Below, piece after piece: positions 1 to 13,021 of a DNA stretch of 64,000 bases (its first letter is position 1; each line of letters starts with the position of its first letter). Position numbers and translations under genes: made by a program. The stretch is from Straminergon stramineum (lineage: Eukaryota > Streptophyta > Bryopsida > Hypnales > Calliergonaceae), in assembly GCA_963920665.1 (NCBI GenBank), contig OY987272.1:9243001-9307000 (forward strand). Direction: 5' to 3'. The notes beneath the pieces are model-generated. The model ran no database searches and was not told the origin of the DNA. It saw nothing but the letters and a program-made list of their open reading frames with translations.

Positions 1-488
1 TTGGACATGATGTGTATCTATGTACCCCCATCCTGAAAATCTAATTTTTTTCCGAGCAGGTGCTTTGATCCAAAGTTATGTTGCCCTAAATTTTGCAGGC
101 AGCTCAGGTAGCTCCGAGTAGCATGTGAAAAACTCTTCCTATGATTTTGAAATTTGGTGGGTGTGTAGCTTACATGATGAAAGATGCAAATGTTAAAAAA
201 AACCCATGTTTAGTGTAAGAATCTCATTCTAGAAGGAGTTAAAGTTTGCAGGCCCTATTGGGCAAGGTTGGAAAAAAACTTTTTCACCTAACTTCAAATG
301 TTATATTTTTTCAATCCATGCAATTAAAGTTTCTAAATTTTTTTCTACATGTTCCCAAAGAAGTGTAGTACAAATTTGTATGGTTGAATTTTGAAAAAAC
401 AACTTTTTTTTCATGTTTTTTCTTGCTGCCCTAAAAAGTGGCAGTTTTTGACAATTTTTGCTCAAAATGTGCCTCGGTACTTTAGGGG
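1..488. mobile_element. TTAA-flanked piggyBac-like MITE, family B, cut by window edge
   Basis: The right terminus reads CTTTAGGGG and is followed by TTAA at 489-492. Read on the opposite strand, the sequence inward from this end (AAAG..CGAGGCACATTTTG and a stretch about tenfold repeated C-C-A-C-T words) matches the left part of the complete element at 62191-62755, so this is a second copy in the opposite orientation. The left end lies outside the window. No coding frame is present. Assignment to a piggyBac-like group rests on the TTAA flank and GGGG terminus only. Confidence 0.6.
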
Positions 489-1112
489 TTAAATACTATT
501 ACAACCCATATGCTGCAATTTTTGTTAGAAAATGAGATTTTTACATTTCTTATTCTTTAGATTAAAAAATGCACTTAAGAAATTATTCTAAAAGTGGCCA
601 TTGTTGAAAAACTAGAGCAAAGAAGAATGATCAAAGCTATAGCTGGAAAAAAATATTAATTTAACATAAATTCAACCTAAATATAACACACTTTAATTAA
701 ACCAATACAAAACACACTACAAATTATCTGTTTTGGGGAAATGGAAATTCCTCTCTTGGTAGGTGTATTTGTATTAGAAGAGTTAGCTTACCAAATTTGA
801 TGACACAATCCTTCAAAAAACTGAAAAAGGTATTCGATAGTATTAAAAAAACACCCAAACTATATGTATGACCTATATTCAAAATTGAGTATCACCTATT
901 GATTTAATTTTGAAAAAACTGAAATTCTTCAAGTACTTTTTCTATTATTAGAGGAAGCTAAATTCTCAATTTCATCATCATTCCATCATTTTTGCAATAT
1001 TTTTGGCAAAAAACAACTTTTGCATTGAATGTGTGATGGAAAATAGGACAAGTGTTTCTTGCAATCACTTTGAGCAAGGAACAAAATGATTGTGCCCCCC
1101 AAATGGAGTTAA

Positions 1113-1530
1113 CCCCTAAAGTCTAAAGGCCCTTTTTCCATGAGAAACCACTCCAAATTGTCATTTCTATTACAAAGAGCAAAAAACTAAAGTTACAATT
1201 TTTTTTGTATATCTAATCAAGTAATTGTAAGATCTTGCGTTAAACTAATATAGAAATGTAGACTAGTAGAAAACAATATATCCTTCAACAAAATTCAGGT
1301 GACGTGTTTTTCTGTTTTTTGGTAGAAAACAGTAAAACGCGTCACCTAAATTTGGTTGAAGAAAACATTGTTTTCTACTAGTGGTATGGAAGAAATTTCA
1401 TAAACTTTCACAATGTAGATTAGAAGATAATTGCAATTTAAACAATAGAGAAAATAAGTTTTTGAGCGACTTCTATGAGTTGATTCTTTGACTTTGAATC
1501 TAGTAAATTAAAAATTTTTGCACTAAACAT
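1113..1530. mobile_element. Truncated TTAA element, family A, with a nested hairpin
   Basis: TTAA at 1109-1112 is followed by CCCCTAAAG, and the following bases align with the start of the family A element at 15032 (shared words around CATTTCTATTACAA and GATCTTG). The copy is interrupted by the CACTA-like hairpin at 1261-1383; similarity resumes after it (TTTCACAATGTAGATT) and then fades near 1530, where the inner part is lost. The opposite terminus was not found. Non-coding. Confidence 0.5.
1261..1383. mobile_element. CACTA-like hairpin MITE with GTA target duplication
   Basis: The element is an almost complete hairpin: its two halves pair along roughly 55 bases around a short loop near 1313-1322. 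The right terminus reads ...TCTACTAGTG, giving a CACTAGTAGAAAAC end; the left end is identical except that its first base is G. GTA occurs directly before (1258-1260) and directly after (1384-1386), fitting the 3-bp duplications of CACTA (En/Spm) elements. It has no coding capacity and is nested in a family A TTAA element. Confidence 0.65.
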
Positions 1531-4500
1531 TTTGATTTGAATTTTTTTATGTTGAAGACGTAGTTGTCTATAATGGCGTGACTTAGAGTTTTTACATTGT
1601 CATATCACATCCAGATTCGGTCAAAATCATGACAACTCTAATCTTAAATCCTAAATTCTATACATTTTAGGAATTTTCTTTTACTATAATTTCATAACAA
1701 TGGTGGATGGAAGTTCAAATGTATCACTATTTTTTTAACATGTTAGTCCAACACTCCAACTGATGTCATTCTTTCTAGATAACTTTATGATATATTCCAT
1801 CCAAGTAGTTAGACTATTTCATCATGATGGACTTGGGGCTTCGAGGATCATGTCATACATCATGACATCTTAACGTCATGATGTGATGTGATGAAGACAA
1901 CCATGGTTGAAGATTTCAATTGAAATTCTAGGGAAGAATTCAATAAAAACACTTGAATTTGATTCTTTAAATAATTGTTAAGTAGAAGTTGGAATAGGAT
2001 TGAAGGAAAAACTAAATTGTCAACAACTTTAAGATGGAATTGAGACTCATTAATCCAAATGGAAATTATGGTAGGAATCAAAGATTTACATGTAAACAAA
2101 AATATAATTTGTAAAAAAAAATTTTATTTCAAGTTTTAGTGAATTTTTTTGTATTGCTCTCAATCTCCCTTGTTTTGAGCTTATTGTGATATAAAATTTC
2201 TCTCAGACACAAAATGAAGTAAAAATTATATTTCATAAAAGCTAATGCATTTTTTGATCTTAAGACAACATATAAAAAAATTATCTCACCAATAATTGAG
2301 GTTACACGAGCCTAGCCAAAATTAGTTTTGTCTTTTGAGGAGAGTTTGAGACTTTAGGAGTTAAATCATTTTTGGATTGGTATCTTTGGACACTACTACT
2401 TGTCATGCACATGAACAATCATGGTATGAAGCTGACATATTCTCATGGCTTTGGTTGATATACCTTCACTATTTATTTGCTAGTATGTAATTTTTTTGAA
2501 GATTTTAATGCCTTGAATGTAAATTATGTACGATTTTCAAGACTTTATGGTATATAAACCCTACTACCCTATCCAACATGTCAAACACCACTTTGGATTA
2601 GGAAAAAGATTTGCCTTGATGCAAGTACTTTAGTAGAGTTTGAAATCTTAACTCAATGAGTTTTGTAATCCCTCCTTTTAACTTGAATGTACCCTAAATG
2701 AGCATAGTGTATGTAAGGGATAATGTAGATCTCTTTAGGAAAAAGAAATTATGGCTTGAGATGAATTTAGACCTAAGAATCTAAGATCCTCATTTTTGCA
2801 ATTTTTTCTTATATGTCATAAATTAAAACCTTGCAAAAAATCATAAATTTATAATTAAGCTAGTCACATCATTAAAGAGTAGACAAAGAAAATTCCAACT
2901 TATTTGGTGTACTCCATCCATTTTGTAAAGCTTTTACAATAAGTTCTTGAAAATATTTGTAATCCAATGAGGGGATGATGATGACTTCAGCTAAACTATA
3001 ATCCATCTTTATATTGAAATCTTTTTATATTCCTAATGATCCAAGAGGTCTCAAGTAAAACTTAGATGTTTTATTTATTTATTTTAGGTTGTCATCAATT
3101 GAGATTATGCAATTAGTATAAAAAGGTCAAAGATTTGATCATAAATTTTTTTCCTAAATATGTGTAGGTATTTCAATATTTGATCAAAGAAATCTTTTCT
3201 GTAATTCATTTAAGTGTTAAAGATTTGACCATGTGTGCCACTATGGTCAAATGTTTGATCATGCACCATACTAGATTAGAGAGAAGTATAGAAAATCAAG
3301 TATAAGGAAAAAGTAGGAACGATGATTTCTTGAAAAATCAAATATCAAGGAAAAGTAGGAAAAGATTAATTCTTATTGGAATTCAAATTAAGTTAGAAAA
3401 TGTAGTTTATATAATGGTTGGAGAGTTGCTTATACATTTTTCAAGACTTCATTTGAAGCATGTATTTATTAAATGATCTGAATTGAAGTTCGATTCTAAT
3501 TGCTAAACATCAAAATTTAATAATCAAAATGAAAATTATGAAGTTTTATATTTTGCAAAGTTATAGAAATTTCTAACACAAGGGTGATTCCAAGAAACAT
3601 TAGTACTATTTTGAAGTCACATGTTGCACTTAATTCAACATAGTAGAAGACAAGTTGAATGTTTTGAATGTTTTTACTATTTTCTAAGAATTGAAATATC
3701 TTTTTGTCTATTTTCTTGAAATTTTTCATCAATTTATTTTGTGACTAATTTTTAATATATAATTTTTTAGGACCTAATTTTTTTGTCATACATTATTTTT
3801 AGTATTCTACTAAGTAATTATTTTTTTTTTTCCAAAGCTTGTATTTTGAGTACCAAAAATGCAGCAAAATGAGCACGTGTTTTTGGGAATCACACAAGAG
3901 TAAAATCCAAAATTCTTTTTCAATTTGCAATATTTTGGGAAAAAAATAGCATGTGAAGATTACTTTAAAATTTTAATTTATATTGAATTTCCTATCTTAT
4001 TGTGACTTGTTCATTTACTCTATTTTTTTAATAATGAATAAAAAATATTTTTGTTGAATAATTTTATATATATCTCAATTTTTTTCTTCAATTAAAAAAA
4101 TTCTTGAACAAATTACAATAGCACATTTACATACTTTGGTTAAAATTTTGAAAGATCAAACTTATTTTACAAAGAGTTGAAAAATCTATTTTTAAATTTG
4201 AGCATTGCAATCATGCAATCAATGAAATGTTTAAAATTTTTAGGAAGATATACTTTTATGAAGAACTAAGGGACTTGAAAATTGAATTAACCAAAACATA
4301 AATATAAAAATAAAATTCTAACATTGCTTAAGAGAAGGTGGTTTGGGATACTTTTAGTCCAAAATGCATCTAAAGGATTTTTAGGGATTAACTAAGCCAA
4401 AATTTATTCGTGCAAGGCTTATTCAACAATACAATAAGAATAAGAATACTCTTTGCAAAGACTTGTAAAGATGATAAGCCTTATATGCACATCTCCTTCC

Positions 4501-4600
4501 ACAGGTCTAAACTTATTTCAAGGTCATTCACCCAATTTGTACTCATTTTTAAGGAACATGAGTGTGTAAGAATCATTCATTAAATATGCATCCTTCCCAT
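1531..4600. other. AT-rich intergenic DNA, no gene recognised
   Basis: The segment is rich in A and T runs. Open frames (for example about 79 codons near 1860-2099 and 71 codons near 3517-3732, both minus) have composition matching translated AT-rich noise and no recognisable motif or splice context. Nothing else could be supported. Confidence 0.6.
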
Positions 4601-4609
4601 ACATGGCCA

Positions 4610-5060
4610 CCTCTCTCCCTATTCATTACTTGCCTTGGAGGTAATTCCTACATATGTAATTGCACGACAAATATATAGGAGGTGACCCCTTTCCAATCAC
4701 ACACACACACCATTTCTACAATGTAGACTATTTTTCTTTCCTATTAGGTAGTCAGGAGTAGTGATTAATTATAGCATAGTTCCCAATGCAATTGTAGCAC
4801 ATTGTAATTGGCTCCAAGACTATTAGTATTGCAACTAGCCCTTGGTCAATTTTGCAACCAGCCCTTGGTTGGAAATAGGAAAATCTATATGACCAATATG
4901 GGTTGAATATAATCTTGAGCTAAGAAATTCATAGTAATTATGTTTAGAGAAATAAAATTATAGAAAAATATGGAATCCTTCCCAACTCTATTTTTGTACA
5001 TAGGAAAATTTTCCCATTTGAAAATCCCATGCTCCATATATTTGTAATTACTTAAGTGGT
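4610..5060. repeat. Degenerate copy of the TA-flanked repeat family
   Basis: Words such as CAACCAGCCCTTGGT and ACCAATATGGGTTGAATA, followed by a region ending TACTTAAGTGGTTGG, align in order with the complete element at 48588-48985. Termini are eroded, so ends are approximate. Confidence 0.45.
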
Positions 5061-5366
5061 TGGAAAATGGATCATACACCTTATAATCTTAAAATAATTT
5101 CTTAGAACTCCATACACTTTGGGATATGACATATTGACTTGTGGTTTTTTGATGCTAGTGCATAAGTGCAAAGACATAAGTCTACAAGCTTTGAACCTAG
5201 TTGTAGGTATATACCTACAACCATTTGAAGGTGTTTATAATATATGTATCTGTAATACGAAAAAAATCTTTAACAGAAGTACCTATAGCATAGATACTTG
5301 TAGCTAAAGAAGGTGTCTATAATATAGATTTCTAGGATCATGGGCTCATAGATTCTATGTTCACAT

Positions 5367-5540
5367 CACTAGAAGAAAACTATGTCGCAATCAGGTTGAG
5401 CTAGCTGATTCTTTTTGTAAATTCTAACAAAAAATAGAAAAATTGCCTTGACAAAAATGAAATTTATGGAAAACTTCATTTTTTTCAACACAATTCTTCT
5501 GTTTTTTGTTAAAATTTACAAAAAGAATCAGTTATGTGAA
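5367..5540. mobile_element. CACTA-like hairpin element, right end eroded
   Basis: It begins CACTAGAAGAAAAC. Inverted arms at about 5405-5434 and 5503-5531 pair (CTGATTCTTTTTGTAAATT against its complement), with a loop of about 70 bases. The right terminal CACTA complement is not intact and no clean 3-bp duplication could be identified, so the boundary is approximate. Confidence 0.45.
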
Positions 5541-7590
5541 CCTAGGATCATGAGCACATGAGCTTAGAAGATTATACATTTATATTATATAAACCTTCTA
5601 TGATAATAGGATACCGATGTTAAAGACTACCTATATTATAGGAGTTTATGTTAGAAGCACCTTCAATGTTTGTAAGATATCTACTTATACACGTGCTCAA
5701 GGCTCATATGCTCACATTTCCATGCTCAAATGCTATCACTATTGTATATGGTACTAGCTACATTTAACATTTGACAAGGATTTTGGTGAATGGAGTTTAA
5801 CTTTTGTGAAGGGTAAACATGTTTTTGACCTTACTAGAGAAACACTAAAGAGAAGAAGGTGTCTACTAGAAGTCTTCAATATCTTAATTGACAATTTATT
5901 GTACAGCTAATCATGACAACATTATTTATTGATTGGAGATGTAGTTGAAATATTATGAGATTTTGGAAATAAAATGAGATGAGATATTTTAAATGATTTC
6001 TTAAAATCCCAAAAAATATATTATGACTAGAAATATACATCTACCTTCAATAATTATTTTTGCTCAATTGGCTCAACACCTCAATAGTTCTTAGTTTTGA
6101 TATACAAAATGTTGAATATGCAATGTGTAATATCAACAATTGCAAGCTAAGACAATCTAATTTTAGATTCATTTTGTCATCCAAACACAAAGAAGAGATA
6201 CTAAAATAGAACTAACCAACTTCATGCTCTACTTTGAATCTGTGAAAAGATTCAACCATTTAATCAAATGGAGAAAAATTAATATGTTTTTCATTACTTT
6301 AATATGAAAAATAATTTTCCAAATAAAAAATTAAAATTAAAAAAGAATGAATAATTAGTAAAAATAAAAAAAATCTGATGAAAACATTCAATGGAAAGTT
6401 CGAGGATGAAGATATTTTCTAATGGTCTTTAAAACTATGAAAAGGGATTTGAGCCCTCTAAAAGACTACAAGTTCCCAAAGTTTCTGAATAGTGGGGTAC
6501 TCCAAGGAACGTTGCTACAAGAGCGATCTCACATGGTAGCGACATTGCCACATCAGATAATACTATTTAATTCATTATTTATTCTTTTTAAATTATTTTT
6601 TTAAGAAAAAAGTATAATTACTATTTTTATTTTTTATAATTTTTTATATTGGATAGCATTGGTTCCTAGCATGGGGAACCAACCTAAAGCAATCTCTCTA
6701 TGCCCTCAAATATCTCCTAATGATAGATTAAGTTCTAAACAATGAGCAGACTTTTCAAAGGGACAAATTTCTCATCTAACAATAGTTTATGAAGCTAAAT
6801 TCTCCAATAATTCAAAATAATTATTTATTTTTGCGAATGTGATGCTTACAATATTTTGAATAATGATAATAAATTTTAAATAGATGGAATCATATGTTTG
6901 TGATTTTATGATTTGCATCAATGTGTCATAATCATCAAATGTGACTTTTTTGATTGTGACATTCTTTTCAATATACCACATTATTCCTAGTTAGTTAGCA
7001 TGAGCTTTACTAGTACCGGTCCTTATATATCATAATTTTTTAATATTTTCATAATTTTCATTTTAATGGATAGTAGACCTATATAATTTTAAAAAATAAA
7101 TATAAATTATAATATAAAAATATTGCCAATTCAAGTCGAGAGGTTTTAAACATAAATCTATATGTTTAAAGATCGAAGCTTAATATTGTCTTTGTACAGG
7201 AACATTTGAACCTTTAGAGAATTGATTTCGTCGAATTATTTTGAAAACATATCTACAAAATCCTATTAGTTGTCACAATAGTATTTTCTACACTTGATTA
7301 TAAGTTGTCTTGTGAATCCTTTGGTTTTGTTTTCTTTAGTATACACACTATAATTCCACTAGTATAAGTATTTTTTGGCTTCTATAAATTCTCCATTAAT
7401 CCTCATCATCCATTTGATCTTTTGACCATTTTTTCCACTATTGTCATTCTAATTGCTTTATTTGAGGTGAATATACAAGTGTATACAATTCTCAAAAGAT
7501 GGTCTTCCAACTAATACCAGAATGTCATGAATGGACAATGAAAGTTCATAACTCTTATAGAAGCTCAAAGCATAAAGATAATGTAACTAG
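5541..7590. other. AT-rich intergenic DNA, no gene recognised
   Basis: Only short low-complexity open frames occur (60 codons at 6422-6604 plus; 64 codons at 6787-6981 minus). Neither has a recognisable domain, splice signals in a sensible order, or composition differing from the surroundings. Confidence 0.55.
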
Positions 7591-7592
7591 TG

Positions 7593-7736
7593 AGGTAGGA
7601 AGCCCATTGTGAACCCCAACTTAAATCAATACAAATCTATATGAGTTCAACATTTCAAGGTCCAAATGCTCAATATGCTAGAATTATATAGATTTGCACT
7701 ATATTGGGTTGGAGTTCCATAATGGGTTCCCTACCT
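7593..7736. mobile_element. Short inverted-repeat MITE (AGGTAGG ends)
   Basis: The left end AGGTAGGAAGCCCATT and right end AATGGGTTCCCTACCT are inverted copies, and pairing continues inward to an ATATAGATTT core. The right flank is TA; the left flank TG may be a decayed TA. The termini resemble the AGGTAGCC-ended family at 39794 and 48588. Non-coding. Confidence 0.5.
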
Positions 7737-8402
7737 TAGCCCTAAAGGACTAGCCTAGGGTAGTCAAAATTTCCAAAATTGTAAATATGTCTTATAAAAT
7801 CCAACTTAAAATAATAAATTAATGATGAATCCTAAACAATAGCTATAAAATATGATCCATAGATAATATCCATATAGATAGATCAATGAGTGCACAAACC
7901 AATGTTTTTCAATATTATTCAAAGTCCCAAATTAAAAACATCTTCAATAATCAATTATAGATTGAATACTTGTAATTTTTATAAGATTTTTTTTCCTTTA
8001 AGTTAAAAATTTTAAGTTCTAATCATAATGATTTTTGAAGATTTTTATTTTATATTTTAATCAATTCATTTATGAAGGGTCATTTTTAAAACTCAAAAGT
8101 TATTTCTTGTGGCCATAACTACTATTACCTCTCGAATTATAGAATGTTTGAAAATCTTCAAAATCTATCTTGTACAAATGTTAGATAATTGAAACAAGAA
8201 TCTTCAAAAAAATGATGGATGAAAAAAAATTATGTGCTTGGGATGTGTTTGCATTCATCCATTGTTCAAAATTTGAATGCTTGGTGCCTTCGTCCTTTAG
8301 GAGTTATGAGTGATTCATACTAATGATGTGTGGCAAGTGAAATGGTATTATATTATACTTTATATTTTCTCCAACACAAATGAGAATATTTACATAACTT
8401 AA

Positions 8403-9329
8403 CCCCTAAAAGACAACATACGTTTTTGGGCTACATAGCAATTTTAGATAATTATGGATGGATGGAGATTTCCATATTTTTGGCCCAAATTTTAATAGAA
8501 GGAGGTTATAAGGAAAATCTTTCATATGCACACAATTTCATGACATTTGGAAATATGAGTCAAAAGTGATGGCCTAATATGTTACTTTTTTTTGTAAATG
8601 GATAGTCTATGCAGATTAAAAAAATCACTTTTTCAAAAAATTGAAAATTGAAATTGGTTTTCTAGAGTTATATACAGTCACGTGAAAAACTTTGAATCAG
8701 TGCATTTTGGTCAAGGAGTCAAAAGTTATGAGGATTTTTTGTTTGTGGACAATTATGGATTTTGTACTCTAAAATAAACTTTAAAGTCCTTTATTTTACT
8801 CAATTTTTCATATTTTTGGAAAAAAATAAAATTATTGGATGTAGATTGATTATGATAACATTGCAATCATTGGGATTGACATTTTTCAATTCCATAATTA
8901 AATTCTTAACAATTTAGTATTTTGAATCATTTTCTACTACTATCTACTTACTATTTTTTTCCTATATGTTGTACAATTCCAAATGATTTGAAATTTTTCT
9001 AGCATGTGGCCAACTTATCTAAGAAAAAGAATCCAAAGAAGAACCACTATTTTGGACATTTTTTCATAGAAAAGTGAGCTTGTGAAGTGCAGCTGCCCTG
9101 TTTTTTGAAGGGCCAAACAAATGATTTTAGCGAATTTAAATGCTTTTATCTTGCAATCCATGTGGTGGAAATATCTGAAATTTTTACCACATGCTCTCAA
9201 GTCAGCATAATACAAGATCCTACGGTTACATGTGTCAAAAAAAGTTTATTTTCAAAAACTTGGTACTTGTACTAAAAATGACAATTTGGGAGTATTTTCA
9301 GTGAAAACATAGTCATGGATCTTCAAGGA
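8403..9329. mobile_element. TTAA-flanked piggyBac-like element, family A (about 0.93 kb)
   Basis: TTAA lies on both sides (8399-8402 and 9330-9333). The left end is CCCCTAAAAG; the right end has decayed to CTTCAAGGA. Internal sequence is a reverse-orientation copy of the element at 15032-15949: shared blocks include GGGATTGACATTTTTCAATTCC, AACTTTAAAGTCC and, at the far end, the complement of TGACTATGTTTTCAC. No transposase-like reading frame is present; the 62-66-codon frames near 9015-9275 lie inside it and are not genes. Confidence 0.65.
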
Positions 9330-9643
9330 TTAAAGAGGTCAACTACTAGTATACTAAATAGTGAATTAGGTTACCCCACACTAGTTTCTTGACATTTGAT
9401 GCTATATAAACATTTATTGTTATTGTACAAGAATACACTACTTTTGAATTAGATATTGTTGTAATTAAGACTCATGAACCTCCATGTGTATAAATGGAAA
9501 TATGTCAGTAGAAATATCTGTTGACTTTGATGGCTTGTAAAGTAACTTTCTTCGAGGAAGGCAACCGAATTATTCACGCAACCTAATTTCACTATTTAGT
9601 TCACCGCCTAATGTCTAGGTGCCGACTTAAAGAGATACAGTCA

Positions 9644-9945
9644 TCACATGACCTTGATTGCTAACCCAACACACGTCGGAACTCCCTCCCTGGTGGTGGT
9701 GAAGATGTCTTCGGCATCAATCAGCAGGTGGTGGTGATCTTCCAATGTCATTTTCAACATAATTTTCCCTCTCTTGGTCATTTTCAATGCCACATGGAGC
9801 AATGCAAGCCATTCGGAAAACGGGAGTGGTGGAGCTCTAGTCATAATCCCATCCTCCTCACACTCTTTGAGGGAGCTATATATAGATGTCTCAGATTTGA
9901 CAATCTTGATCTCCTTTGGAGGAGACTCAAGCTTATTTCCGAAAA
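9644..9945 (-). CDS. Coding-like exon, function unrecognised
   Basis: A minus-strand frame is open for about 100 codons, from just after a stop at 9946-9948 down to a stop at 9644-9646. Its translation looks like real protein rather than AT-rich noise: a charged segment (SPPKEIKIVKSETS), then IYSSLKECEEDG, then an internal Met followed by TRAPPLPFSEWLALLHVALK, and a histidine cluster. No family is recognised. An AG at 9933-9934 (minus strand) could be a splice acceptor, so this may be a last exon. It lies at the edge of a GC-richer block and may belong to a decayed gene. Confidence 0.4.
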
Positions 9946-12130
9946 TCAGTCACTATATATCCGGTTCCGCAGTCACTGCTTAGGTTGCCACAACTAGAAT
10001 GACCCTGTAGGTACCCCAACACAATGTTCCTGTCTCGCAATATTCGGATTTTGTTCAAATTTCTAGAGCACTCAGTGGTTATGATATTTCTTAGACCGTG
10101 AACTCGACTGATTTCCATGTTACTTCTTAGCTAATAAGACAGTTGGGAATCCAAAATTTGCATTTATTTAATTGTTTGGGTTTAAGATAATAAAATCACT
10201 TCGTCTCAAATCTTTACATTATGATCTTTAAAATGACATTGTAGAATATCCTGCCACACTGAACACACTTGTCAGATATTCAATCTATATTATATGTCTT
10301 AGTTCAAAAGAAGGAACCCCAGGTGGTAAGACTAAACGGAGGCTTGAGTGTACTTCTGAAGCAATGACCTCTCTGAGTTTTTGCTCCATTGAAAGTTCAA
10401 ACTCTGATTCAATTCTAATTTCAACTTTCTTTCCCTGAGGGTTTAGTTAAGTTCATGCATCAGTGCAGGCTAAAGAAGACACCAAATCCTCCGGAATGGC
10501 GGAATCAAGTAAAAGGTAATACTAGAGATGGTACCTGGTCGACGGGACAGCTACGCTTGCAACTGCACTCTGGTTCGGAGTTGTTAAGCAGAATTCCAAG
10601 TAGTCCCAACTAGCTGCATACCTGACGGTTGATTGATCAGGTTGAAAAATCGATCAATCGACTGTTACATGATTTTGGTTATGGACATCTGCAGATTCCG
10701 TACTTAAAAATGACGAATTTGATTGCCCATATTGTGAGAACTGTAACTCTCACAAGGCCAAATTTCATACCACCAGAATCAGTGAAAAATAACATTGCAT
10801 ATTCTGGTCAGAGAATAAAATAATATAGTTGAACAAAAGAAAGTCCGCGACAGCGTATGACTCCATCAGAAGTGCCAAAAAACACATGATCGACGCCCGA
10901 TGGGAGCCTCCCGGTCGTTAGGAAAATTCTTTACCATAGATGGTCATTGATTTTGACAGGCAAGTGAAAGGTGACTGCGGTGACAACATTACAAGTGCTC
11001 TTCTGACTCTCGGAGACCTTGAATTTGGATAGTCACTCTCATGGTACGTTGCCACTTCAGGCAATCCAACGTATTAGTCATCGGCGCGGCATTAGAATTG
11101 AACGGTCACTGGAGAGTAGCTCTAGCCGCGACCTCTTGCCCCAATAACCAACAGTTTGAATGTTAATATTGAAAGAGTTTAAACGTCTTACCATTTAATA
11201 TTCAAGTACGATCAGCTGTTGGGAGCTCTCATTTGATGCCTCCGTTCTCAAGCAGTTCACAAATGATTAAGTATTCAATCTTCCCACGGCTCGAGCCCCG
11301 AAGCATGGATGTTCAAGTATGTTTAGATTGTATACTTCTTTGACAACGTGTATCGGATATTCTTGGTAAGACTACTGAGGACTGATTTGGTCCACAAATT
11401 GATCCCATTCTGAGAGGTATCCATCAGCAACTTGATATACAGTAGTACATCACCATTACTGACACAGAAAATGCGTGCATCAGGTAGTTCCTGCAATAAT
11501 TTAATCCTGTTCACCACATCTGAGAAGAAGGACTAGACTTCAATGCCTTGCCGCCCCGTTACCTTTCTCCTGTCGCCGTGGATGACAACCTTTGATAAGA
11601 ATCTTGACCCGGGCTTAACTTGGAGCAGATACGACAAAATTCCTCTAGCTCTCCCCACATATATTTCCCATGATCCTTCAACTTGCGTCCCACCTTGCAA
11701 AACTACCTGTACATCAATGAATTGATAATGAAATTATTGGGCCTGCTTGAACTCGGGTATATTTTTCTAGCCAGTAGACCTGCACCGAATGTGCATTACT
11801 CCTTGGATGCTGGAGACAAGTAGCAAGAGCAGAATTAGGCGGTTCATGCAATTCTTTAGTGAGAATCCGTTACGAACGACAACTGGGCTTTTGGTCATTA
11901 AAAAAACTGGTTGTCGGAGGACTATTAGAACTTCCATAAAGTCGTCACGATTCGTTTTTATACTAATATCGCACTAGTTATTGAGGATGAATAGTGAACT
12001 ATGACGGGGTCTTCAACCCTCTTCCCGCTAATGGGTCTACGTTCTGCCGCATTGTAGTCGCTGGTCCTGTAGTCCATGTGCTTGTCATCTTTTATGCAAA
12101 CATTGTACGTATACCCATGATTATTCCTTT
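9946..12130. other. GC-richer block with broken coding-like pieces
   Basis: Base composition is distinctly richer in G and C than the DNA on either side, as in gene-bearing DNA. On the minus strand several short open stretches resemble protein, for example about 11535-11725 (containing GSWEIYVGRARGILSYLL) and 11323-11517 (VNRIKLLQELPDARIFCVSN), but they are in different frames with stops between and could not be joined by plausible introns. This is best read as a degenerated or lineage-specific gene on the minus strand; no function can be assigned. Confidence 0.35.
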
Positions 12131-12132
12131 CA

Positions 12133-12416
12133 CCCTGTAACGTCGCTGCGCGCACTAGCTAAAGTGTCCGTGTCCGGTGGATGGCAGAGAATCCTTCTAA
12201 CTTATGTAAAACAGAAGTGCAACAGAAGCGCAGATGTTCATTGTTGGAGTTTTGTGTGAATTTAAGGGGAGGTCTTGCACAGTAGTTTGACTTCCGGCCC
12301 TTTTTCACACAAAATTCCAACAATGAACATCTTGCACTTTTGTCGTACATAGAAGGATTCTCTCTGTTATCCATCGGATACTTCGGATACTTCGTGTCCG
12401 CAGCGTCATTTCAGGG
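12133..12416. mobile_element. TTAA-type MITE, family D, 284 bp, strongly palindromic
   Basis: The right end reads ...TCAGGG followed by TTAA (12417-12420). The left end CCCTGTAACGTCGCTGCG is preceded by TTCA (a one-base variant of TTAA) and is the inverted counterpart of CGCAGCGTCATTTCAGGG. Inner arms also pair: GATGTTCATTGTTGGA at about 12233 against its complement near 12316. Related termini occur at 44499-44720, 14870 and 58851. Non-coding. Confidence 0.7.
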
Positions 12417-13021
12417 TTAAAGAGATGGACGACGGTAATTAGAACTTCTCGCGCAGCTTCTTCCCGAGAAATTAATAATACAACAAGTAGTTGAGGTACG
12501 GACCTGAAAGCAACTCAGTCTCGGCTGGAACAAACAATTATGTTTCTAAAGTCCTGTGAGAGATAACATTCGTGCCTCGATCATTCCACTGCCGCTTTCC
12601 AAGAGCCATTCATGTCAATTGATTATTTTGCAACTTCCGAAGTTCCCGGCCCCCCTGGCTCTCCACGTGCTTGAGTGATACTTATTCAAAACTGCAGTCG
12701 GATTCAGAAGTATAGCTACAGCAACTGCAACTGAGTATGTTTACTATTCTAAAACATAAATTATTTGTATTGGATCTTATTGGCAAATGTGAGAGGATTT
12801 TTACACACTTTAGCATGCATTACTTGGACATTGTAGGAATATATTTTGAAATTTCAAAACACTGTATTGTTTTCAGTTGTACCAAACATCAATAATAGGC
12901 TCTCTTGGGCTCTTGTGTTTTGATTGTGCACACCTTGTGTCATCAATATCAAAACTGCATTTTTCGGTCCAAATGTATGTGTAGCATTTTGGGTAGTCAT
13001 AATTACAAGTGTATATACTTA

